From: CAZESS01 sp964594625
GTDB taxonomy: Archaea; Thermoplasmatota; E2; UBA202; DSCA01
DNA: 5,702 bases
Direction of reading: 5' to 3'
Assembly: GCA_964594625.1 (NCBI GenBank)
Contig: CAZQNC010000091.1
Span: forward strand, 1 to 5,702
Shown: positions 1 through 5,702 of the stretch, piece by piece
Numbering within the stretch: position 1 is the first letter of the stretch
Layout: each line of letters opens with the position of its first letter
The notes under the pieces: generated by a model
What the model was told of the DNA's origin: nothing
The model's input: only the letters and a program-made list of their open reading frames with translations
Databases searched by the model: none
Made by a program: the position numbers and the translations under genes

Positions 1-29
1 TTAAGTATTTTTTCGATGTTACAACGCAT
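1..29 (+). promoter_or_regulatory. Probable archaeal TATA-type promoter of hutU-hutH, leaderless start
   Basis: The 29 bases before the hutU ATG are AT-rich, in contrast to the GC-rich genes. The stretch TTAAGTATTTTTT (1-13) holds a TATA-like element centred about 24-26 bases before the A of the ATG. Archaeal TATA boxes usually lie about 26 bases before the transcription start, so transcription would begin at or next to the start codon. No Shine-Dalgarno sequence is visible before the ATG, which agrees with a leaderless mRNA. The factor-B recognition element that should precede the TATA box is cut off by the window edge. No operator palindrome is evident. This is inferred from spacing and composition only. 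Confidence 0.5.
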
Positions 30-1679
30 ATGACTGAGATACAGGCGGCGCGCGGCGACGAGCTGCGCTGCAAGGGATGGCGCCAGGAGGCCATCCTCCG
101 CATGCTGGAGAACAATCTGGAGAACGCCGAGGTGCCCGGAGACCTCATCGTGTACGGGGGGACGGGCAAGGCGGCCCGTGACTGGGACTGCTACCATGCC
201 ATCGTCCGGGAGCTCAAGCGATTGGAGGATGATGAGACGTTGCTGGTGCAATCGGGGAAACCGGTGGGGGTGTTCAAAACGCATGAGAACAGCCCCCGGG
301 TGCTTATCGCCAACGCCAACCTGGTGCCCCGGTGGAGCACCTGGGAGGACTTCTATGAGCTCGAAGATCTCGGGTTGACCATGTACGGCCAGATGACCGC
401 GGGCTCGTGGTGTTACATTGGCACCCAGGGTATCATCCAGGGCACCTATGAGACGTTTGCGGCGCTCGCCCGGAAGCATTTCGACGGCTCCCTGGAGGGC
501 CGTTTTGTTTTATCCGGCGGCCTGGGGGGCATGGGCGGGGCGCAGCCCCTGGCGATAACGATGAACGGCGGCGCGGCGTTGGTCGTTGAATGCGACGAGA
601 AACGGATCGACCGGCGCATCAAAGCGGGTTTCTGCCAGAAGAAGACCGACGACCTCGACGAGGCATTGGACATCGCCACCGATGCGGCTGATGCCGGCGC
701 GGCGGTGTCGGTTGCGCTGCTGGGCAACTGCGCCGACGTGCACCCCGGGCTGGTGGAGCGCGGTGTTGTGCCGGACGTGGTCACCGATCAGACGTCGGCG
801 CATGACGCCCTGCATGGCTACGTGCCCGCCGGCTTTTATGGCGGCAATCTCGAGGAGGCGGTGGCGCTCCGGGAAAATGATCCGGAGGGGTACATCCGCC
901 GTGCCAGGGAGTCGATGGCTGCGCATTGCCGGGCGATGCTCGCCATGCAGGACGCCGGCTCCGTCGTGTTCGACTACGGCAACAACCTTCGCGGTCAGGC
1001 CCGGGATGCCGGCGTGGACCATGCCTTCGATTATCCGGGCTTCGTGTTGGCCTACATCCGGCCGATGTTCTGTGAGGGCCGCGGCCCGTTCCGCTGGCTT
1101 GCTTTGACGGGAAACGAAGAGGACATTTTGAAGACCGACCGGCTGGTCATGGACATGTTTCCCGACAACGAGACATTGGTGAACTGGACGAAGCTGGCCG
1201 AGGAACATCTGCCCTGGGAGGGCCTGCCGGCCCGGGTGTGCTGGCTGGGCTACGGCGAACGCGACCGGTTTGCGCTGGCTATCAACGAGATGGTCCGCAC
1301 CGGGGACATCGGCCCCATCGCTATCACCCGCGACCATCTGGATGCGGGCAGCGTGGCCTCGCCCAACCGGGAGACTGAAGGTATGAGAGACGGCAGCGAC
1401 GCTATCGCGGACTGGCCGTTGCTCAACGCGCTGCTGAACTGCGCGGCGGGGGCGGACAGCATCTCGGTTCACAACGGCGGCGGGGTGGGCATTGGATTGT
1501 CCACGCATGCGGGCATGGTGGTCGTCTGCGACGGCTCCCGGGAGACGGATGAGCGCATCCGGCGGGTGTTCACCACGGATCCGGGCAGCGGCGTGGTGCG
1601 TCATGCAGATGCTGGATACGAGCGTGCCATCATGTTTGCCCGGCAGCATGGCATCCGGGTTCCCATGGAGCAACCATGA
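30..1679 (+). CDS. hutU: Urocanate hydratase (urocanase, EC 4.2.1.49)
   Basis: Cytosolic enzyme of the second step of histidine degradation: it adds water to urocanate to give 4-imidazolone-5-propionate, using tightly bound NAD+ as an electrophile. The 549 residues match the family along the full length (usual size about 555). Visible landmarks are YGGTGKAARDWD (from residue 42), LLVQSGKPVGVFKTH, MYGQMTAGSW, the glycine-rich GGLGGMGGAQP (about 163-173) of the NAD-binding region, VTDQTSAHD, and ARVCWLGYGERDR, whose Cys404 corresponds to the active-site-region cysteine (Cys410) of the Pseudomonas enzyme. RDHLDAGSVASPNRETEGM and HNGGGVGIGLSTHAG follow near the C-terminus. The N-terminus is slightly shorter than in typical bacterial forms. 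The ATG at 30 fits the leaderless promoter spacing, and no upstream in-frame start fits better. The stop overlaps the hutH start (ATGA), so the two are co-transcribed and probably translationally coupled. Confidence 0.97.
   Translation: MTEIQAARGDELRCKGWRQEAILRMLENNLENAEVPGDLIVYGGTGKAARDWDCYHAIVRELKRLEDDETLLVQSGKPVGVFKTHENSPRVLIANANLVPRWSTWEDFYELEDLGLTMYGQMTAGSWCYIGTQGIIQGTYETFAALARKHFDGSLEGRFVLSGGLGGMGGAQPLAITMNGGAALVVECDEKRIDRRIKAGFCQKKTDDLDEALDIATDAADAGAAVSVALLGNCADVHPGLVERGVVPDVVTDQTSAHDALHGYVPAGFYGGNLEEAVALRENDPEGYIRRARESMAAHCRAMLAMQDAGSVVFDYGNNLRGQARDAGVDHAFDYPGFVLAYIRPMFCEGRGPFRWLALTGNEEDILKTDRLVMDMFPDNETLVNWTKLAEEHLPWEGLPARVCWLGYGERDRFALAINEMVRTGDIGPIAITRDHLDAGSVASPNRETEGMRDGSDAIADWPLLNALLNCAAGADSISVHNGGGVGIGLSTHAGMVVVCDGSRETDERIRRVFTTDPGSGVVRHADAGYERAIMFARQHGIRVPMEQP
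1667..1670 (+). promoter_or_regulatory. Shine-Dalgarno sequence of hutH, inside the end of hutU
   Basis: A GGAG motif lies five bases before the hutH ATG, within the last codons of hutU. It supports the ATG at 1676 as the hutH start and suggests ribosome-binding-site-led, coupled translation of the second gene, unlike hutU itself. Confidence 0.5.
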
Positions 1680-3199
1680 TATCGGTGGACGGCGAAACGC
1701 TGCGCGTCGAGGACGTGGTGGCCGTCGCCCGCCGTGGCGAGCCGGTGGAACTGCCGAAAAAAACGCGGGAGGGGCTGGCGGCAAGCAGAAAAAAAATAGC
1801 AGAAATACTTGAAGAAGACATCACGGTCTACGGTGTCAACACGGGCTTTGGCGAGCTCTCCGACGTCCGCATCTCCGCCGACGAGATAGGCGAACTGCAG
1901 CGCAATCTCATCCGGAGCCATGCCTGCGCCGTCGGTGAAGAGCTGCCCGAGGAGGTCGTTCGGGCGATGATGCTGCTGCGGGCAAACTCGCTCGCCAGGG
2001 GCATGTCCGGCGTGCGCCCCGAAATCGTAGAAAAATTGCTGGCGGCGCTCAACCGCGGCTTTACTCCTGTGGTGCCGTCGCAGGGCTCCGTCGGCGCCAG
2101 CGGCGACCTGGCCCCGCTGGCGCATATCGCCCTGGCGTTCATGGGGGAGGGCAGCGCCTTCTTCAACGGACGGCGGATGCCGGCCATGGAGGCCCTTGAA
2201 CGGGCGGAGATAAGCCCCGTTGTCTACGAGGCGAAGGAGGGACTGGCGCTGATAAACGGTACGCAGCTGATGACCGCTCTTGGCTGCCTGGCCTGGCATG
2301 ACGCCGTATCGCTGCTGCAGCATGCGCAGGTCGCCGGGGCGATGTCGCTGGAGGCGTTGAAGGGTACCGATCAGGCGTTCCGGGAGGAGATACATCGGGC
2401 GCGCCCGCATCCCGGGCAGGTCAGCGTTGCAGCCAACCTCTGGCAGCTCACCCGGGACAGCGACATCATCGCCTCCCACCGGGACTGCTCGAAGGTGCAG
2501 GATGCCTACACATTGCGATGCATGCCCCAGGCCATGGGCGCCGTTTTTGACACGCTGGCTCATGTCCGGCGGGTGCTCACCGTCGAGATCAACGCGACGA
2601 CGGACAACCCGCTGGTTTTCGACGACGTCATCTCAGGCGGAAACTTCCACGGCGACCCGGTTGCCGTGGCGCTGGACATGCTCGCTTTCGTGATGACAAA
2701 GCTGGGCAGCATGGCGGAGCGCCGCGTCGCCCGGCTCGTGGACTCGCATCTCTCGGGACTGCCGCATTTTTTGACCCGGCATGCCGGCCTCCATTCAGGG
2801 TTGATGATGCCGCAGTATGTGGCGGCGTCGCTGGTCAACGAAAACAAAACCCTGGCTCATCCAGCCTCGGTTGACTCCATTCCGACGTCGGCCAACAAAG
2901 AGGATTACCAGTCGATGGGCGCCACCGCTGCCCGGCACGCCCGCGACATCGTGGTCAACACCCGCCGGGTCATCGCCATCGAGCTCATGACGGCGGCGCA
3001 GGCCCTTGAGTTCAGAGATGAGCAGCCGTCGCCGGCCACCGCGGCAGCCCATACGGCGATCCGGGAAAAGGTCCCCGCCGTGGAGGATGACCGGCCGTTG
3101 CACGATGACGTCGAGACCATCACGACCCTTATACGGGAGGGAGACATCATGCGGGCGGTCGAAGAACACACCGGAGCGCTGCAGACTCCTACAGGCTGA
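1676..3199 (+). CDS. hutH: Histidine ammonia-lyase (histidase, EC 4.3.1.3)
   Basis: First enzyme of histidine degradation, a cytosolic tetramer in characterised relatives, converting L-histidine to trans-urocanate and ammonia. The 507 residues are of normal family length. The MIO cofactor triad Ala-Ser-Gly is at 141-143 within GSVGASGDLAPLAH, one residue off the Pseudomonas putida position. Other expected residues are Tyr52 in YGVNTGFG, His82 in SHACAVG (the substrate-selecting histidine of histidases and tyrosine lyases; phenylalanine lyases differ here), Asn194 in LINGTQ, Tyr278 and Arg281 in QDAYTLRC, and Glu409. Pairing with hutU decides histidase over tyrosine ammonia-lyase. One departure: the motif usually read EDHVSM is EDYQSM here (409-414). 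Codons 28-46 are unusually A-rich, with A7 and A8 runs. The gene starts inside the hutU stop, behind a GGAG site. Its last 11 bases overlap the end of the convergent phzF gene. Confidence 0.96.
   Translation: MISVDGETLRVEDVVAVARRGEPVELPKKTREGLAASRKKIAEILEEDITVYGVNTGFGELSDVRISADEIGELQRNLIRSHACAVGEELPEEVVRAMMLLRANSLARGMSGVRPEIVEKLLAALNRGFTPVVPSQGSVGASGDLAPLAHIALAFMGEGSAFFNGRRMPAMEALERAEISPVVYEAKEGLALINGTQLMTALGCLAWHDAVSLLQHAQVAGAMSLEALKGTDQAFREEIHRARPHPGQVSVAANLWQLTRDSDIIASHRDCSKVQDAYTLRCMPQAMGAVFDTLAHVRRVLTVEINATTDNPLVFDDVISGGNFHGDPVAVALDMLAFVMTKLGSMAERRVARLVDSHLSGLPHFLTRHAGLHSGLMMPQYVAASLVNENKTLAHPASVDSIPTSANKEDYQSMGATAARHARDIVVNTRRVIAIELMTAAQALEFRDEQPSPATAAAHTAIREKVPAVEDDRPLHDDVETITTLIREGDIMRAVEEHTGALQTPTG
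1757..1796 (+). repeat. Two adenine homopolymers (A7 and A8) in the start of hutH
   Basis: A7 lies at 1757-1763 and A8 at 1789-1796, within 40 bases of each other in an otherwise GC-rich gene. They encode PKKT (residues 28 on) and RKKI (38-41). The surrounding codons AGA, ATA and CTT are also AT-rich compared with the neighbours. Loss of one A in the A8 run would bring an immediate TAG into frame, and gain of one A would bring TGA into frame within six codons after the tract. The runs are seen directly; any regulatory meaning is inference. Confidence 0.6.
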
Positions 3200-4028
3200 T
3201 CTGCCCGGACACCGTGACCACGGCGCTGCCGCCCACCCATACCTGGCTGCCCGACACGTCGACGTGGACGATACCGGGCCGCCTGAGCTCGTAGCCCTGC
3301 TCCGCCGTGTACCGCGTCTCTTCCAGCAGGTCATGCCGGCGGAGATAGGCGCCCAGGGCGCCGTTGGCCGTTCCCGTCACCGGGTCCTCGCTGATGCCGT
3401 AGCAGGGAGCGAAGCACCGGCCGTGCACCAGGTTTTCCTCGTCAACGGTGTCAAAGGTAAAGGCAAACAGGGCGCCGACATCGCATTCCGTGCAGACAGC
3501 TTCGACGGCATCGAAGTCGGGACGAAGCCGCTGCATCACTGGCCGGCTCACCAGGGGCACGTTCAGCGACCACATGCCGGTCGACGCCGCCTCCACGGGC
3601 AGACCGGCGATTGCCGTGGCATCGACGCCCAGCGCCCGTGCTGTTGTCGCAGCGTCGACGTCGACGGAGCGAAACCGCGGGACTGCCTGTTGCATGAACA
3701 CCATGTCATCGCGGATGTCTATCGGCAGAACACCGGCCCGGGTTTCCATAGTCACCCGAGTCGGCAGCTCCGTCGTCGCATCCAGGACGTGGAAGGCAGC
3801 GATGGTGGCATGGCCGCAGAGGTCGACCTCCCGGACGGGCGAAAAAAACCGCACCCTGACATCTGCTGTATCGCTGTCCATGACAAACGCTGTCTCGGAG
3901 CAGTGCAGCTCTCCAGCGATATGCTGCATCACCTCGTCGGCAAGGCCGTCGGCCTGCGGCACCACGCCCGCCGGGTTGCCCGCGAAGCGTTGCTCCGCAA
4001 ACGCGTCCACGATGTAGACCTGCCGCAT
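3189..4028 (-). CDS. PhzF-family isomerase-like protein, substrate unknown
   Basis: Member of the PhzF/diaminopimelate-epimerase fold family, 279 residues, usual length. It starts MRQVYIVDAFAEQRFAGNPAGVV, here quoted in pieces: MRQVYIVDAF then GNPAGVV (17-23), the classic family opening. SETAF follows with Glu45, the residue that acts as acid/base in Pseudomonas PhzF. FFSPVREVDLCGHAT (61-74) carries His73, and SEDPVTGTANG (213-223) is the second conserved loop. PhzF itself isomerises a dihydroanthranilate in phenazine synthesis, but most relatives sit outside phenazine clusters and have no known substrate; no phenazine genes are visible here. An in-frame GTG at 4046 would add six residues (MRRNSA), but the ATG at 4028 sits nine bases after a strong AGGAGG and matches the family N-terminus, so it is preferred. 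The gene follows the small membrane protein gene by four bases and ends inside the hutH stop region. Confidence 0.9.
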   Translation of the reverse strand: MRQVYIVDAFAEQRFAGNPAGVVPQADGLADEVMQHIAGELHCSETAFVMDSDTADVRVRFFSPVREVDLCGHATIAAFHVLDATTELPTRVTMETRAGVLPIDIRDDMVFMQQAVPRFRSVDVDAATTARALGVDATAIAGLPVEAASTGMWSLNVPLVSRPVMQRLRPDFDAVEAVCTECDVGALFAFTFDTVDEENLVHGRCFAPCYGISEDPVTGTANGALGAYLRRHDLLEETRYTAEQGYELRRPGIVHVDVSGSQVWVGGSAVVTVSGQISL

Positions 4029-4032
4029 GGCG

Positions 4033-4224
4033 CTATTCCTCCTCACGCAGCCGCTCGTAAGCCGTATAGAACGGGACGTTGAGCAAAAAGAACAGCGACA
4101 GGATGCCCAGCACGTGGAAGTAGGGAAACTCGAACAGGTCGCCCGGCGAATACTGGATGCTTATCCATGAGCCGATGACCGCGATGAGGTTGAGGATGAA
4201 CCACAATGTCAGGAATCCCCGCAT
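4033..4224 (-). CDS. Small two-helix membrane protein, unknown function
   Basis: A 63-residue protein that I do not recognise as any named family. Two hydrophobic stretches are clear: about residues 4-24 (FLTLWFILNLIAVIGSW region) and about 34-54 (PYFHVLGILSLFFLLNVPF region). They are joined by a short polar and aromatic loop, SPGDLFEFP. The C-terminal tail YERLREEE is charged and likely cytoplasmic, so a hairpin with both ends inside is the simplest topology. There is no cleavable signal peptide or lipobox. Evidence that the gene is real: a TATA-like element at leaderless spacing before its ATG, a downstream gene four bases away whose Shine-Dalgarno lies in its last codons, and a strongly membrane-like composition that is not a shadow of another gene. 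It is the first gene of a two-gene unit with the PhzF-family gene. A role with that protein is only a guess. Confidence 0.75.
   Translation of the reverse strand: MRGFLTLWFILNLIAVIGSWISIQYSPGDLFEFPYFHVLGILSLFFLLNVPFYTAYERLREEE
4037..4043 (-). promoter_or_regulatory. Strong Shine-Dalgarno sequence deciding the phzF-family start
   Basis: On the minus strand AGGAGGA lies in the last codons of the upstream small gene, where GAG-GAG-GAA-TAG encodes the terminal Glu-Glu-Glu-stop. AGGAGG ends nine bases before the ATG at 4028. An alternative GTG at 4046 would place this site inside the coding region, so the ATG is the better start. Confidence 0.75.
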
Positions 4225-4257
4225 ACCAGTAAAACCACGGCGGGCTTTTAAACTTGT
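4225..4257 (-). promoter_or_regulatory. Spacer with archaeal TATA-type promoter for the small membrane protein-phzF unit
   Basis: On the minus strand TTTAAAAG (4252-4245) lies about 24-25 bases before the A of the ATG at 4224, preceded by the purine-rich ACAAG, which could serve as a factor-B recognition element. This spacing implies transcription starting at or within a few bases of the ATG, with no Shine-Dalgarno sequence present. The element begins just five bases after the nnr stop codon, so the two downstream genes can be expressed separately from nnr. A TTTT run (4234-4231) is the only terminator-like signal, and it is weak. Confidence 0.6.
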
Positions 4258-5688
4258 TTATGGTCCGTATTCGGCGATGACGTCGGGCAGCCTGGCGAGC
4301 AGATCGGTAGCGGTCATCCCGTAGCTTTTCTCCGAGAAGGCCAGGTTGCCCGCGCTGCCGTTCAGGAAGGCGGCCATCCGGGCCGCATTATATGCAGGCA
4401 CCTGCATGGCCAGCAATGCCCCCGTGATGCCGGACAGCACGTCGCCGGTGCCCCCGACGGTCATGCCCTCGTTGCCGACATGGTTGGATTTCACCGTTTT
4501 GCCGTCGCTGATGACATCGGTCCAGCCCTTCAGCAGAACGGTGCATTTCCGGGTCCTGGCCGCCGCCTTTACCGCCACGCTGCGTTTCTCCAGGTCGTCC
4601 GACGGCGCCGACCCGGTCAGCGTTTTGAACTCGCCGGCGTGCGGCGTGACAATCATGCTGCCGGAGGCGGTTTTGCTGGCCATGCCGGCGATGGCGTCCG
4701 CGTCCACCACAGCCGGCACACCGCGCTCGATACATTTATCTATCAAGCCGTCGACTGCCTGCATGGTCTCCGACGCGTCACCCAGCCCGGGGCCGACGAC
4801 CAGGCTGTCCGCCCGGTCCAGCAATGGCTCGATGTCGTCCAGATGCCGGGGATGGAGCACGTCGCCGTCCAATCGCCGGGCGATGACGTCGGGCGAAAAC
4901 GAGGCAACCGGCTGCCATGCCGCAGCAGGAACAGCGACCATGGCGAGGTCGGCGCCGGTGCGGAGCGCCGCCATTGCCGCCAGGGCGGGAGCCCCGGTAA
5001 ATGGTCCGCCGCCGACCACGAGCACGGAGCCGTTGTCTCCCTTGTGCGAGCGCTTTGCATGTCCAGGATACCAGGCCATGTCCCCGGGGCCGACCTGCCT
5101 GACAGCTTTGTCGGGAATGCCGATGTCGTGGACGACGATATCGCCGCTGTTCTCTTTGGTCATGCCGTCTTTGGCGGCGTGGAAGGTCACCGTCACCTCG
5201 GGATTGACGGCGGCGTCCTGGCCCATGCCGGTGGGGACGTCGACCGAGACGACGGCGGCGTTGCCCCCATTCAACGCTGCGGCGATGCTGTCATATGGCG
5301 TCCGCAATGTGCCGGTGATGCCGATGCCCAGCATGGCGTCGACGGCCACGTCTGACTGCTCCAGTACCTCCTCGAATGTTTCCTCCCGGTAATAGTGTAC
5401 GGGGACACCCAGCTGTTTGACCAGCCGGAGGTTTTTCTGTGCTAACTGCGATGAAGGACGCTTGACCAGAAAAACATCGACCTGGCAGTGCTGCGAGAGA
5501 TGCCGGGCTGCAACCAGCCCGTCGCCGCCGTTGTTGCCCGGGCCGCAGACGATGCAGCACCGCCGGGCCGTGTAGCGCTCCAGGATGGTTTCGGCGACCC
5601 CGTTTCCGGCGTTTTCCATCAGCGCTGCCTGGGGCACGCCGTGAAAAGATGCGTTGGCGTCCAGCACGCGGACTTCCAGGGGGTGCAT
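4258..5688 (-). CDS. nnr: Bifunctional NAD(P)H-hydrate repair enzyme (epimerase + ADP-dependent dehydratase)
   Basis: Metabolite-repair enzyme, cytosolic: the N-terminal half interconverts R and S forms of hydrated NAD(P)H, and the C-terminal half dehydrates the S form back to NAD(P)H using ADP (in prokaryotic members). The 476 residues fit the usual fused length of about 460-510. The epimerase domain (about 1-205) shows LMENAG (23-28), the glycine loop CGPGNNGGDG (48-57), VDAMLGIG with likely catalytic Asp117, and VSVDVPTG (147-154). The dehydratase domain (about 212-476, ribokinase-like) shows HKGDNGSVLVVGGG (215-228), VVGPGLG (297-303), VTPHAGEF (347-354), KGW, and NEGMTVGGTGDVLSG (406-420) with catalytic Asp416. 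Both active sites look intact. The opening LDANASFHGV resembles archaeal members. The ATG at 5688 starts the expected N-terminus. It is the last gene before the small membrane protein unit on the same strand. Confidence 0.95.
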   Translation of the reverse strand: MHPLEVRVLDANASFHGVPQAALMENAGNGVAETILERYTARRCCIVCGPGNNGGDGLVAARHLSQHCQVDVFLVKRPSSQLAQKNLRLVKQLGVPVHYYREETFEEVLEQSDVAVDAMLGIGITGTLRTPYDSIAAALNGGNAAVVSVDVPTGMGQDAAVNPEVTVTFHAAKDGMTKENSGDIVVHDIGIPDKAVRQVGPGDMAWYPGHAKRSHKGDNGSVLVVGGGPFTGAPALAAMAALRTGADLAMVAVPAAAWQPVASFSPDVIARRLDGDVLHPRHLDDIEPLLDRADSLVVGPGLGDASETMQAVDGLIDKCIERGVPAVVDADAIAGMASKTASGSMIVTPHAGEFKTLTGSAPSDDLEKRSVAVKAAARTRKCTVLLKGWTDVISDGKTVKSNHVGNEGMTVGGTGDVLSGITGALLAMQVPAYNAARMAAFLNGSAGNLAFSEKSYGMTATDLLARLPDVIAEYGP

Positions 5689-5702
5689 ACCAAAAAGTTA
5701 AA
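5689..5702 (-). promoter_or_regulatory. Proximal part of the nnr upstream region, truncated by the window
   Basis: Reading the minus strand, the 14 bases before the nnr ATG are TTTAACTTTTTGGT. They are AT-rich and hold no Shine-Dalgarno sequence, which fits a leaderless first gene. A TATA box at the usual spacing would lie just beyond the window, so the promoter itself cannot be seen. The TTTAA here is too close to the start to be a TATA box for this gene. Confidence 0.3.

Noticed and set aside
510..1784. A 424-residue open frame antisense to hutU
   Set aside because: It lies wholly opposite hutU and the hutH start; it is a by-product of high GC and strong codon bias, with Arg/His/Pro/Ala-rich low-quality composition and no family motifs.
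1601..2563. A 320-residue open frame antisense to hutH
   Set aside because: Shadow of a clearly recognised gene, with no recognisable domain and no promoter or ribosome binding site at its start.
1676..3199. Phenylalanine or tyrosine ammonia-lyase, or aminomutase
   Set aside because: The fold is shared, but His82 excludes a typical phenylalanine lyase, and operon pairing with urocanate hydratase makes histidase far more likely.
3842..3848. T7 run on the minus strand inside phzF as an archaeal transcription terminator
   Set aside because: It encodes Phe-Phe in a conserved stretch (RFFSPV) and sits mid-gene, so it is better explained by coding; premature termination cannot be shown from sequence alone.
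3189..4028. Phenazine biosynthesis role
   Set aside because: The PhzF name comes from one family member; no other phenazine gene is in the window, and most relatives are unrelated to phenazines.
4029..4046. GTG at 4046 as the phzF start
   Set aside because: The AGGAGG would then be inside the gene, and the six extra residues precede the normal family N-terminus MRQVYIVDAF.
3006..4082. A 358-residue plus-strand open frame across phzF
   Set aside because: It is opposite the well-supported PhzF-family gene and begins inside hutH in another frame; no motifs.
4346..5392. Plus-strand open frames of 348 and 291 residues opposite nnr
   Set aside because: Both lie within nnr, whose two domains and catalytic motifs are intact; their Ser/Pro/Ala- or Gly/His/Arg-rich composition is typical of antisense shadows.

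Overview
The window looks like ordinary chromosomal DNA of a fairly GC-rich archaeon, packed with five protein genes and almost no spacer. Three things suggest archaea. The short AT-rich spacers carry a TATA-like element about 24-26 bases before an ATG, leaving no room for a leader or ribosome binding site. The genes inside operons, by contrast, have Shine-Dalgarno sequences. The fused NAD(P)HX epimerase/dehydratase has an N-terminus of the kind I associate with archaeal members. Histidine degradation genes are known in Thermoplasma-like and halophilic archaea, so a Thermoplasmatota-type or other euryarchaeal source is a reasonable guess, but the lineage is not proven here.

Left half, plus strand: a two-gene histidine degradation operon. 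hutU (urocanate hydratase, 30-1679) overlaps hutH (histidine ammonia-lyase, 1676-3199) by the four bases ATGA. HutH removes ammonia from L-histidine to give urocanate, and HutU hydrates urocanate to imidazolone propionate. The later steps (hutI and a formiminoglutamate-processing enzyme) are not in the window and cannot follow hutH directly, because the next gene points the other way.

Right half, minus strand, read from right to left: nnr (5688-4258), a bifunctional repair enzyme for damaged NAD(P)H; then a 33-base spacer with its own TATA-like element; then a two-gene unit made of a 63-residue two-helix membrane protein of unknown function (4224-4033) and a PhzF-family isomerase-like protein (4028-3189). 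The phzF stop lies inside the end of hutH, so the two operons converge and overlap by 11 bases.

No RNA genes, mobile elements, CRISPR arrays or long repeats were seen. I found no convincing new system. The points most worth checking are the leaderless/Shine-Dalgarno split, an A8 tract early in hutH where slippage would stop translation, a variant active-site-region motif in HutH, the uncharacterised small membrane protein paired with phzF, and the overlapping convergent ends.
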